Shown here piece after piece: positions 20,937 to 29,684 of a DNA stretch of 64,000 bases. Under the pieces are notes generated by a model. It made no database searches and was not told the DNA's origin. It worked only from the letters and a program-made list of their open reading frames with translations. Position 1 is the first letter of the stretch; each line of letters begins with the position of its first letter. Source of the DNA: Dyella subtropica (GTDB lineage Bacteria; Pseudomonadota; Gammaproteobacteria; Xanthomonadales; Rhodanobacteraceae); contig NZ_JAPDPD010000001.1 of NCBI RefSeq assembly GCF_026283965.1, forward strand, positions 496,001-560,000, given 5' to 3'. A program made the translations under genes and the position numbers.

Positions 20937-22280
20937 ATGGGTGTTGCGTTGACTACGGAGCAGGTGTTGGCGCTCGCGCCGGACGCCGCTTCGGCCAAGG
21001 CTGCGGCAGGGCTGACCGGCACAAATCATTGGGTCCTGCTCGGCGGTGACGACGATGCGGTGTGGGGAGAGTGCAAGGGTAGCGGCGCCAAGCCCTACCA
21101 GACCCAGGTCGATCTGGCCGCGTTGCTGTCGCGTTGCACCTGTCCCAGCCGTAAATTTCCCTGCAAACACGGCTTGGCGCTATTGCTGCTGTACGCACAA
21201 CAGGCGGCGGGATTGCCGCGCGCCGATCGCCCCGCGTGGGTTGGCGAATGGCTGGCGTCTCGCAAGGAGAAAGCCGAGAAGAAGGAGCAGGCGGCCAAGG
21301 CTCCGGTCGATCCCGTCGCTGCTGCTGAGGCGGCGCTCAAGCGCGAAGCAGGGCGCTGGAAGCGGATCGAATCCGGCTGTGCCGATCTGCAACTCTGGAT
21401 CGCTGATCAATTCCGTCGCGGCCTAGCTAGCTTCGGGCCCGAACAGCGTAAAGAGTGGGCCGCGATGGCCGCGCGCATGGTGGATGCGCAAGCGCCAGGG
21501 CTTGCACAGCAGCTGCAGGACGCGCTGGACGCCATGAGTGCCGGTTCGAGCCGTCAAGATGAAGCGATCGAACGGCTTGGCTTGCTGCAATTGATCAACG
21601 AAGGGGTGAGCCGACGCGAACAGTTGTCGCCCGAACGCCTCGCTGACTTGCGTGTCGCATTGGGCTGGCCGCACGACAAGGAGGACGTCGTCGCCGGATC
21701 GGATACCGTCGAGGACGACTGGCAAGTTTTGGGACAGCTGGTGATCGCGCGGGACGAGCGCTTGAACGAGCGCCGCATCTGGCTGCATGGCCGCGAAAGC
21801 GGCCGTTATGCGCTGTTGTTGGACTATGCCCACAACAGCAAGGGTTGGGAGTCTTACTGGAGCGAGACGAGCTACCGGGCCCGGCTCAGCTTCTATCCCG
21901 GCACGATGCCGCTGCGCGCCGTGGTGACCGCCCAAGCGCCATCACCGGCGCAGGCCTGGCCCGGCGTGTCGCTGGAGCATGCGATCGAGCAGGCTTCGCA
22001 TTGGTTCGCCGCCAATCCCTGGCAGCCGCAGGTGCCGATGCTGCTGGCTTCGGCTACGCCGGTGCTGCAGGAAGGAGGCTGGATGCTGCACACCGCCGCC
22101 GGCACGCTGTCCCTGCGCACACACGAGTCGTCGGCATGGTCGCTGCTCGCCTTCAGCGGCGGACATCCGGTCAGCGTGATGGGTGAATGGGACGGTCGGC
22201 GGCTACGCCCGCTCGTCGCCCAGCATCCTGTCGAGCCGACGCGCCGCTGGGCGTTGGTCGGCGAGGAGGTTGCCACATGA
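20937..22280 (+). CDS. SWIM zinc-finger protein, first gene of a MoxR/VWA cassette
   Basis: This is a 447-residue protein of unknown role. A SWIM-type zinc finger is visible at residues 67-78 (CTC, then CKH), a fold known to bind DNA or protein. The rest is rich in Trp and charged residues and has no other motif I recognise. The ATG at 20937 has AGGGGG seven bases upstream; the longer frame to 20859 lacks one. Its stop overlaps the next start (ATGA). In many bacteria SWIM proteins of this size stand first in a conserved cluster with DUF5691, MoxR, DUF5682 and VWA proteins, exactly as seen here. Confidence 0.85.
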   Translation: MGVALTTEQVLALAPDAASAKAAAGLTGTNHWVLLGGDDDAVWGECKGSGAKPYQTQVDLAALLSRCTCPSRKFPCKHGLALLLLYAQQAAGLPRADRPAWVGEWLASRKEKAEKKEQAAKAPVDPVAAAEAALKREAGRWKRIESGCADLQLWIADQFRRGLASFGPEQRKEWAAMAARMVDAQAPGLAQQLQDALDAMSAGSSRQDEAIERLGLLQLINEGVSRREQLSPERLADLRVALGWPHDKEDVVAGSDTVEDDWQVLGQLVIARDERLNERRIWLHGRESGRYALLLDYAHNSKGWESYWSETSYRARLSFYPGTMPLRAVVTAQAPSPAQAWPGVSLEHAIEQASHWFAANPWQPQVPMLLASATPVLQEGGWMLHTAAGTLSLRTHESSAWSLLAFSGGHPVSVMGEWDGRRLRPLVAQHPVEPTRRWALVGEEVAT

Positions 22281-23833
22281 GCGCGCCGTGGATGAAACAA
22301 GCTCTGGTCGGCGTGGATCGCGCGCCATCGTTTCAGGTCGATAGCGAGGTTGCTGGGCTACTCGATGCGGTGCTGGCACAGAGCGACGATCCAGCGCTCG
22401 CTTTCAGCCGTGCCGCGGGAATCATGACGGCCTGCAGGTTGGCCGCGGTGACACTCGATCCCGCAGTAACTCCGCCCGTGCCGGCTGTCGGCGATGCCGG
22501 TGAGCTGACCCAGGAACATCCGTGGTTCCCCCTGCTCGGGCCGTCTTTCGTCGAAGGCCCGGTGCGTCTGCAGCATGAGATCTGTGAGCGCGTGGCCGCG
22601 ATCCGTGCCTGCCTGCCTGCGCCGTTGCTGCCGGTGGCACTGGATGCCGGCAAGCGCAGCCAGACGCTGCGGACCGCGCTGCTTGCCGCGATCGGTCAGC
22701 GCGGTCGCTGGCTGGCGCAGTTCAATTCCGCCTGGCAGTTCGCCGTGGATGGCGCAGGCGAAGTCGACGCGTCGAATGATCGCCGTCTGTGGGACGAAGG
22801 CAGCCTCGCGCAGCGGGTGGATTACCTGCGCCGTCAACGCGCCATCGATGCTGCGCAGGCGCGCGATCTGCTGCAAGCGCAGTTCGGTGAGCTGCCGGCG
22901 AAAGAGCGCCTGGAACTGGTCGCGGTGCTGGCGCAGGAGTTGGGCAAGGCTGATGAAACACTGCTGGCTTCGTTGTTGTTGAAAGACCGCAGCCGCGACG
23001 TTCGGCAGCTCGCCGCCCGCCTGTTGGCGCAACTGCCGCAGTCGGCGCACGCACAGCAACTGGTGGCGTGGCTGCAGCCTTTGCTAGCGCAGAAGCGCGG
23101 ATTGCTGGGGCGCAGCTGGCAATGCGATGCGCCCACGCAGGCCGATCCGGCCTGGGCCTCTGCTGCTATCGACGCCACGCGTCCGCAGCACGATTCGCTC
23201 GGCGAGCGAGCGTGGTGGCTCTACCAGCTGGTTCGGCAGGTGCCTCTATCGTGGTGGACATCGCACACCGGAATGAATGCAGCCGAGCTGCTCGCCTGGG
23301 CGGCCAAGGGCGACTGGAAAGCGGCGCTCTACCGCGGCTGGCACGAACGCGTCGACGCGGCGGATCGCGACTGGATCGAGGCGATGCTGGCGTCCCGGGA
23401 TCGCGAGTTCGGCTACGAGATGTCCGGACTCCTCGCGATGCTGCCGATGGCTGCGCGCGAAAAACACTGGCCGCGCACATTGGATCAACTGTCCAAGGAC
23501 GGCACGCTTGTCGAGATCGTCGCCTCCTGTGCGCTTGGCGAAACCCTTTCCGCCGACTTCTCGCGTGCGCTGCTCGCGGATCTACACACCTGCGTTGAGA
23601 ATGATCGCCTGCGCTACGACTTCGGGCTGCGCGCCCAGCTGCCCGAACTCGCGGCGCTGATGCATCCCGACGCCCTGGCGGAATGGCGCTCGCCGTCGCT
23701 GCGCGGGGACGAAACGCCGGCCCAAGCCGAAAGCATCCGTGAATTCGAACGCGTCGCCGCCGTGCGCCGCACGCTGCATGCCCACCATGCACGCCCACCC
23801 ATCCTGATCGATCCGATACCGGAGCCGCGATGA
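22277..23833 (+). CDS. DUF5691-like protein of the MoxR/VWA cassette
   Basis: This 518-residue, mostly helical protein is probably a DUF5691 member, judged by position and composition rather than a catalytic motif. Repeated Leu/Ala-rich helices (AKERLELVAVLAQELGKADE, SRDVRQLAARLLAQLPQSAH) suggest a HEAT-like scaffold. No signal peptide or transmembrane segment is seen, so it should be cytosolic. It is coupled at both ends by four-base overlaps with the SWIM gene and the AAA gene, implying fixed stoichiometry. Its role is unknown; a scaffold or substrate adaptor for the ATPase is an inference. Confidence 0.7.
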   Translation: MSAPWMKQALVGVDRAPSFQVDSEVAGLLDAVLAQSDDPALAFSRAAGIMTACRLAAVTLDPAVTPPVPAVGDAGELTQEHPWFPLLGPSFVEGPVRLQHEICERVAAIRACLPAPLLPVALDAGKRSQTLRTALLAAIGQRGRWLAQFNSAWQFAVDGAGEVDASNDRRLWDEGSLAQRVDYLRRQRAIDAAQARDLLQAQFGELPAKERLELVAVLAQELGKADETLLASLLLKDRSRDVRQLAARLLAQLPQSAHAQQLVAWLQPLLAQKRGLLGRSWQCDAPTQADPAWASAAIDATRPQHDSLGERAWWLYQLVRQVPLSWWTSHTGMNAAELLAWAAKGDWKAALYRGWHERVDAADRDWIEAMLASRDREFGYEMSGLLAMLPMAAREKHWPRTLDQLSKDGTLVEIVASCALGETLSADFSRALLADLHTCVENDRLRYDFGLRAQLPELAALMHPDALAEWRSPSLRGDETPAQAESIREFERVAAVRRTLHAHHARPPILIDPIPEPR

Positions 23834-24912
23834 GCACTGCCGTACTGCGCCAACATGCCGAGCACCAATTCGCCGAAGAACTCGATGCCATCAAGAAGGT
23901 GGACAACCGCCAGCGTCCGGCCAACTGGCATCTGTCGCCCTGGGCGGTGGTGACCTATCTGATGGGTGGCCGCCTCGACAACGGTTTCGAGGTCAGCGCC
24001 AAGTACATCGGCAATGCACGCCTGATGGAGATCGCCGTTGCGACGTTGGCCACCGACCGGGCGCTGCTGCTGTTCGGTGTGCCGGGCACGGCCAAGTCGT
24101 GGGTATCCGAGCATCTCGCTGCGGCGATCAGCGGCGACTCGACACTGCTGGTGCAAGGCACCGCCGGCACCAGCGAAGAGCAGATCCGCTACGGCTGGAA
24201 CTATGCGCAGCTGCTCGCCAATGGCCCCAGCGAAAAGGCCCTGGTCGCCAGCCCGCTGATGCAGGCCATGCGGCTGGGCAAGATTGCGCGCATCGAAGAA
24301 CTCACCCGCATTCCCGCCGATGTGCAGGACTCGCTGATCACCGTGCTGTCCGAGAAGACCTTGCCCATTCCCGAGCTGGGCTCGGAGGTGCAAGCCACGC
24401 GCGGCTTCAGCGTAATCGCCACCGCGAACAACCGCGACAAGGGTGTCAACGAACTATCTAGCGCGCTCAAGCGCCGCTTCAACACCGTGATCCTGCCGGT
24501 GCCGTCCAGCGAGGCCGAGGAAATTTCCATCGTGGTCAAGCGCGTCGCCGAGCTGGGGCGCGCGCTGGAACTTCCGGCGGAGCCGCCGGCGCTCAAGGAA
24601 GTCGCGCGCATCGTGCGCATCTTCCGCGAGTTGCGTAACGGCCAGACCGAAGACGGCAAGGCCAAGCTCAAATCACCCAGCGCCACGCTGTCCACGGCGG
24701 AGGTGATCTCGGTGATCAACAACGGCATGGCCTTGGCCGGCCATTTCGGCGACGGTGTGCTGCGTCCGGCCGATATGGCCTCGGGCATGCTTGGCGCCGT
24801 GGTCAAGGACCCGGTGCAGGACCAGGTGGTGTGGAACGAATACCTCGAGACCGTGGTGAAAGAGCGTTCCGAGTGGAAGGACTTGTATCGCGCCTTCCGC
24901 GAACACGCCTGA
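23830..24912 (+). CDS. MoxR-type AAA ATPase of the cassette
   Basis: This 360-residue AAA+ ATPase has Walker A GVPGTAKS at residues 83-90. The Walker B position reads IARIEELTR (152-160), with Glu where most AAA+ proteins have Asp. Sensor 1 is visible in FSVIATANNRDKGVNELSSA, and an arginine-finger region KRRFNTV follows. MoxR ATPases act as chaperones that load metal or remodel VWA-domain partners; a VWA gene lies two genes on. The start overlaps the DUF5691-like stop by four bases. The substrate is unknown. Confidence 0.9.
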   Translation: MSTAVLRQHAEHQFAEELDAIKKVDNRQRPANWHLSPWAVVTYLMGGRLDNGFEVSAKYIGNARLMEIAVATLATDRALLLFGVPGTAKSWVSEHLAAAISGDSTLLVQGTAGTSEEQIRYGWNYAQLLANGPSEKALVASPLMQAMRLGKIARIEELTRIPADVQDSLITVLSEKTLPIPELGSEVQATRGFSVIATANNRDKGVNELSSALKRRFNTVILPVPSSEAEEISIVVKRVAELGRALELPAEPPALKEVARIVRIFRELRNGQTEDGKAKLKSPSATLSTAEVISVINNGMALAGHFGDGVLRPADMASGMLGAVVKDPVQDQVVWNEYLETVVKERSEWKDLYRAFREHA

Positions 24913-24921
24913 GGCGTGGCT

Positions 24922-27240
24922 ATGTCCGACGGGGTTTCCATCTACGGCATTCGTCATCACGGGCCGGGCTGCGCGCGCAGCCTGCTCAAGGCCTTGCAGG
25001 CCGCGCCGCCGGAGTGCGTGCTGATTGAAGGGCCGGCCGGTTGCGAGGTTTTGCTGGCGCATGTAAATGACGCGCAGCTGCAACCGCCGGTGGCTTTGCT
25101 GTCGCATGCCGTCGAGGATCCCCAGCGCGCCGTCTTCCATCCCTTCGCCGTGTTTTCGCCGGAATGGCAGGCCATGCAATGGGCCGTGCGCGCCGGTGTG
25201 CCAGTTCGCTTCATGGACGTGCCGCCCAGTGTGACGCTGGCTTGGCAGCGCCAGGCCAAGGCTGCCAGCGAAGATTCCGCACCATCGGCGCCGACAACGG
25301 AAGAGGGCGATGACGTCGCAGCCCCTGAGATCGGTGACGACGCTGCAAGAGTAGCGACACCGGACGCCAGCGACGACGTGCCGCACGACCCGCTCGACTG
25401 GCTCGCCCGCGCCGCCGGCTACGAAGACGGAGAAAGCTGGTGGAACCACATGGTGGAGGAGCGCGGCGACGGCGAAGGCCTGTTCGAGGCGATCGCTCAA
25501 GCCATGACCGAACTGCGCGAGAACGCGCAGCTCAAGACGCGGCTCGATGCAGGGCAGGAAGCCATCCGCGAGGCGCACATGCGTAGCGTGCTGCGCGAGA
25601 CGCGCCAGCAGGGGTATCAGCGCATTGCCGTAATCTGCGGCGCCTGGCATGTACCCGCGATCGCCGCCAAGACCACGGCTGCCGCCGATCAGCGCCTGCT
25701 CAAAGGTTTGGAAAAACTCAAGGCGCAGACCACCTGGGTGCCCTGGACCTACCGTCATCTCAGTATGCGTAGCGGCTATGGCGCGGGCATCGCATCGCCC
25801 GGCTGGTACGACCATCTCTGGCACAACGGCGGCGCCGACATACGCGCCGTGGCTTGGTTCGCCCGCATTGCGCACTTGCTTCGCGAGCACGAACTGGATT
25901 GTTCGTCGGCGCACTTGATCGAAGCCTCGCGTCTCGCCGACACGTTGGCTGCCTTGCGCCAGCGACCGGCGCCCGGGCTGGACGAACTCAATGAGGCGAC
26001 CCGCAGCGTGATCTGCAATGGCGACGACGCACCGATGCGCCTGATCGCCGAGCGCCTCATGCTTGGTGACGCGCTAGGCAGCGTGCCGAGCAGCGTGCCC
26101 ACCGTACCGCTGCAGCGCGATCTGGAAGCGCAGCAGAAACGCCTTCGGCTCAAGCCCGAGGCGTTGTCGCGCAAGCTGGATCTCGATCTGCGCAACGGCA
26201 CCGATCTGCAACGCAGCCATCTGCTGCATCGCCTGAACCTGCTTGGCATCGGCTGGGGCGGGCAGACCGTGTCTGGCCGCTCCGCGCGCGGCACGTTCCA
26301 CGAAGTGTGGGATCTTGCCTGGGAACCGCATTACGAGGTCGAACTGATCGTCGCCAGTCGTTACGGCCATACGCTGGAACTGGCCGCGACAGCGTGTGCG
26401 GTGGAGCGGGCGGGCAAGGCTGATCGCTTGCCCGAGCTGGCTGCGCTGATCGATCGCGTGTTGCTGGCCCATCTCTCCGGCGCGGTGCAGGCTGTGGCCG
26501 CTCAGCTGGAGGCGCGCGCCGCCACCGATGCGGACCCGCTTGCTCTGCTCGGTGCGCTGCCTGCGCTGGCCAACGTGTATCGCTATGGCAACGTGCGCAA
26601 GACGGACGTGGCGCAAGTGGCGCATTTGTTCGACGGCATGCTGCTGCGCGCTGGCCTCGGTCTGCCACTGGCGCTGGCTGATCTCGACGGCGAAGCAGCG
26701 GAAGCCGCACGTACGGTCGTGTTGGGCGCCGACCGCGCCGTCGAGCTGCGCCAGGGCGAAGCGCAGACGCAGGCGTGGCAGCGTGCGCTGCGTGTCGTCG
26801 CCTTGGCCGAGGGCGGTACGCCCCTGCTGCGCGGCTTGGGCACGCGCCTGCTACTCGATGCCGGCGTCTTCTCCACCGATGAAGCGGCACAGCAAATAAG
26901 CCTGAATCTTTCAGCAGGCGCGGAACCGCTGCAGTCCGCGCAATGGCTGGACGGCTTTCTTAACCGCAACGCCGCCGTGCTCCTGCATGGCGATGTCGTG
27001 TGGCCACTGATCGACGCATGGATCTGCGGTCTGCAGGACGAACACTTCATGCGCGTCGTGCCACTGGTGCGGCGCTCCTTCGCGCAGTTCGAGGCCGCAG
27101 ATCGGCGCGATCTCAGCCTGCGCGTCAAACAGCCCGCTGGGCAGCGCGCCGCCGCGGCCTCCGTGACCTGGGACGCGGCGAGAGCCAACCGAGCCCTGCC
27201 CATGCTGCGCGAACTGTTGGGGATAGCCGATGGACGCTGA
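24922..27240 (+). CDS. DUF5682-like protein, possible EreA/ChaN/TraB-fold hydrolase
   Basis: This large 772-residue cytosolic protein opens SDGVSIYGIRHHGPGCARSL, then CVLIEGPAGCE, and later has VICGAWHVPAIAAK. A GxxH near the start, an EGP and a second GAxH about 240 residues on resemble the erythromycin-esterase/ChaN/TraB superfamily, so an enzymatic N-terminal domain is possible (inference). An acidic linker at about residues 115-155 separates it from a long helical C-terminal half. The ATG at 24922 has GAGG seven bases upstream. It overlaps the VWA gene by 11 bases. It may be the effector of the cassette. Confidence 0.72.
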   Translation: MSDGVSIYGIRHHGPGCARSLLKALQAAPPECVLIEGPAGCEVLLAHVNDAQLQPPVALLSHAVEDPQRAVFHPFAVFSPEWQAMQWAVRAGVPVRFMDVPPSVTLAWQRQAKAASEDSAPSAPTTEEGDDVAAPEIGDDAARVATPDASDDVPHDPLDWLARAAGYEDGESWWNHMVEERGDGEGLFEAIAQAMTELRENAQLKTRLDAGQEAIREAHMRSVLRETRQQGYQRIAVICGAWHVPAIAAKTTAAADQRLLKGLEKLKAQTTWVPWTYRHLSMRSGYGAGIASPGWYDHLWHNGGADIRAVAWFARIAHLLREHELDCSSAHLIEASRLADTLAALRQRPAPGLDELNEATRSVICNGDDAPMRLIAERLMLGDALGSVPSSVPTVPLQRDLEAQQKRLRLKPEALSRKLDLDLRNGTDLQRSHLLHRLNLLGIGWGGQTVSGRSARGTFHEVWDLAWEPHYEVELIVASRYGHTLELAATACAVERAGKADRLPELAALIDRVLLAHLSGAVQAVAAQLEARAATDADPLALLGALPALANVYRYGNVRKTDVAQVAHLFDGMLLRAGLGLPLALADLDGEAAEAARTVVLGADRAVELRQGEAQTQAWQRALRVVALAEGGTPLLRGLGTRLLLDAGVFSTDEAAQQISLNLSAGAEPLQSAQWLDGFLNRNAAVLLHGDVVWPLIDAWICGLQDEHFMRVVPLVRRSFAQFEAADRRDLSLRVKQPAGQRAAAASVTWDAARANRALPMLRELLGIADGR

Positions 27241-28423
27241 AAACCGAGATGACCAAGTCGTGACGACTACCCGCGCCGAACGCTGGCGACTGGTGCTCGG
27301 CAGTGAGGCCGAGCAAGGCTGCGGCGCGCTGGGCGGCACGCTGCGGGAGATGGATGCGGCGATGGCCGCGCTCTACGAGCCGGAAGGCGAGCATGGCTTG
27401 AAGCGCCGCGGTGGTCGCGGCGCGTCGTCGCCGAACGTGGCGCGCTGGCTGGGCGACATCCGCAAATACTTCCCCTCGTCGGTTGTGCAGGTGATGCAGC
27501 GCGATGCGCTCGACCGCCTCGACATGCGCCAGCTGCTGCTCGAGCGCGAGATGCTCGAAGGCATACAACCCGACGTGCACATGGTCGCCAACCTGGTGTC
27601 GCTGGCCAGCGTGATTCCTGCCGGCACGAAAGAGACGGCGCGCATGGTGGTGCGGCAAGTCGTCGACGAGCTGATGCGCAAACTGGAAGAGCCGATGCGC
27701 TCTGCCGTCACCGGCGCGCTCGATCGCGCGCGCCGCAATCGCCGTCCGCGCCATGCCGAGATCGACTGGCAGCGCACTATTCGCGCCAATTTGCGCCACT
27801 GGCAGCCGAGCCATCGCACCATCATTCCGCAGGAACTGATCGGCTTCGGGCGCAAGGCACGCCGGCCGCAGCGCGAAGTGGTGCTGTGCATCGACCAGAG
27901 CGGATCGATGGCGGCCTCGGTGGTGTACTCCAGCATCTTCGGCGCCGTGCTGGCATCGCTGCCCGCCGTGTCCACCAAGCTCGTAGTATTCGATACCAGC
28001 GTGGTCGACATGAGCGAGCAGCTGGACGATCCCGTCGATCTGCTCTTCGGCGTGCAACTCGGCGGCGGCACCGACATCAACCGCGCGGTGGCCTACTGCC
28101 AGGAGCTGATCCGCGAGCCGCGCAACAGCATCCTCGTGCTGATCTCCGATCTCTATGAAGGCGGAGTCGAGGAAAAACTGCTGGCGCGCGCGCAGGAACT
28201 GGTCGCCGCTGGCGTGCAGTTCATCACTCTGCTGGCGCTTAGCGACGAAGGCCGCCCCGCCTACGACAAGGCGCTGGCGGCGAAGCTGGCCGCGCTCGGT
28301 GTGCCTTCGTTCGCCTGCACACCCGACGCCTTTCCAGGCCTGATGGCGGCGGCCATTCGCCGCGACGACATCAACCAGTGGGCATCGAGCCGCGGCATGG
28401 TGCCGACGCGGCCGCAGGAATAG
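27230..28423 (+). CDS. VWA-domain protein of the MoxR cassette
   Basis: This 397-residue protein has a C-terminal von Willebrand A domain. The metal-ion-dependent adhesion site is complete: DQSGSMAAS at residues 222-230, the Thr in GGGTDINRA and the Asp in LISDLYEGG. The N-terminal 200 residues are basic and helical (LDRARRNRRPRHAEIDWQRT). No signal peptide is present, so it acts in the cytosol. VWA proteins are classical partners of MoxR ATPases. It closes the run of five overlapped or abutting genes that begins with the SWIM gene. Confidence 0.9.
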   Translation: MDAENRDDQVVTTTRAERWRLVLGSEAEQGCGALGGTLREMDAAMAALYEPEGEHGLKRRGGRGASSPNVARWLGDIRKYFPSSVVQVMQRDALDRLDMRQLLLEREMLEGIQPDVHMVANLVSLASVIPAGTKETARMVVRQVVDELMRKLEEPMRSAVTGALDRARRNRRPRHAEIDWQRTIRANLRHWQPSHRTIIPQELIGFGRKARRPQREVVLCIDQSGSMAASVVYSSIFGAVLASLPAVSTKLVVFDTSVVDMSEQLDDPVDLLFGVQLGGGTDINRAVAYCQELIREPRNSILVLISDLYEGGVEEKLLARAQELVAAGVQFITLLALSDEGRPAYDKALAAKLAALGVPSFACTPDAFPGLMAAAIRRDDINQWASSRGMVPTRPQE

Positions 28424-28552
28424 CCATCTGCGGCCCGAGCGAAGAGCTGTTCATCCCTATAGGGCCCGATCACTCACTATGTGGATCATGACGCGAATTC
28501 CACCTGCCTAGGTGCCAAATAGGCTCAGTGTCGCGCCGATGGAGAGTGTCGA

Positions 28553-29677
28553 GTGAGCGTGGCCCAGCCAAGGGTGGGCAGGGGACGGATCGTCGCCCAG
28601 CGATTGTTCGATATCGCCTACGCGATCGACCTCGATCGGGCCGCTCTTCTCTGGCGCGGCCCATCGGATGGCGAACCCGCACGGCGCTCGGCACACGGGG
28701 CTACACCGGCGAAGACCATCGCCTTCGATGTGCCGCCACTCCAGCTATCGCTCGGTGCTGTTGCGGTGACCATCGATGGACAGCCTAGAACGGCTGCGGC
28801 GACCGCGCGCCTTTACGACTTTGGTGCCGTCACGTTATCGGTGTCGCTTGTCATCGCCGACCTGCCATGGCCGGATGTCGTGCAGTTGATTAATGCCGTG
28901 GATCACGCGATCGGCCTGGGTGCGTCGACGGATCTGTGGGCTCGATTGCTGGAGGATCTTTGCACGCACCTTGCGCCTGCGCTGACGCGGCCTAGCCAAT
29001 CAACGGTTGAGGAAGACTATCTGCTCGCTATCGTCAATGGCTTCGATCAGCCGTTGACTGCCACGGAGTTGCAGGAGCGAGTGGACCTGGTGCCCCTGCT
29101 ATCCGGCGAGTCCCGCGCGCTGGCGGATTCGACTCGAAAGGAGTTGCTTGGACAACGATTTTCCTATTACGCGGATGACTTGGTGGTGCTTACCCCGGAT
29201 CGAGCGTTCATCTATGAACCTACGGGTGATCCAGGCGTCGTGGATGTGCTGGAAGTGGCCAACGCGCAACTGCTTGAACTTCGTTACTACGATGCTTTGC
29301 TCAACGATGAGCTGCCGCGCATGTACGACCTCGTGGCGCAGACGCGGCGGGCGCTCAACCTGGTGGCCCCGCGCCGGCTGGCGGACCTGGCGCGCATGCT
29401 CTACACACTCGTCGCGGAAGTGACGGAACTGACAGAAAGGGTGGACAACGCGCTACAGGTGACCGAGGACGCTTATCTGGCTCGGGTCTACACCGCGGCG
29501 CTGGAGCTTCTGCGTGTACCGGCGATGGGGGCCTCGGTGGATCGCAAGCTAGCGATCATCCGCGACACCTATGCGGCCCTCTACGACGAGGCGTCAGCCA
29601 GCCGGGCCGGTCTGCTTGAGCTGACGATCATCTTGTTGATCGTGGTGGAGATCGTGCTGGCGGTCATACGCCCCTGA
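28553..29677 (+). CDS. C-terminally membrane-anchored DUF155/RMD1-like protein
   Basis: This 374-residue protein ends in a single hydrophobic anchor (LELTIILLIVVEIVLAVI). The region ARLYDFGAVTLSV, a long helical segment with LPRMYDLVAQTRRALNL, and the terminal anchor resemble the DUF155 (RMD1/YagE, RMND1) family. Similarity is by eye and only moderate. The GTG at 28553 has GGAGAG six bases upstream. It is separated from the VWA gene by 129 bases, so membership of the cassette is uncertain. DUF155 proteins are membrane proteins linked in mitochondria to translation; no bacterial role is established. Confidence 0.6.
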   Translation: MSVAQPRVGRGRIVAQRLFDIAYAIDLDRAALLWRGPSDGEPARRSAHGATPAKTIAFDVPPLQLSLGAVAVTIDGQPRTAAATARLYDFGAVTLSVSLVIADLPWPDVVQLINAVDHAIGLGASTDLWARLLEDLCTHLAPALTRPSQSTVEEDYLLAIVNGFDQPLTATELQERVDLVPLLSGESRALADSTRKELLGQRFSYYADDLVVLTPDRAFIYEPTGDPGVVDVLEVANAQLLELRYYDALLNDELPRMYDLVAQTRRALNLVAPRRLADLARMLYTLVAEVTELTERVDNALQVTEDAYLARVYTAALELLRVPAMGASVDRKLAIIRDTYAALYDEASASRAGLLELTIILLIVVEIVLAVIRP

Positions 29678-29684
29678 GCAAGCC

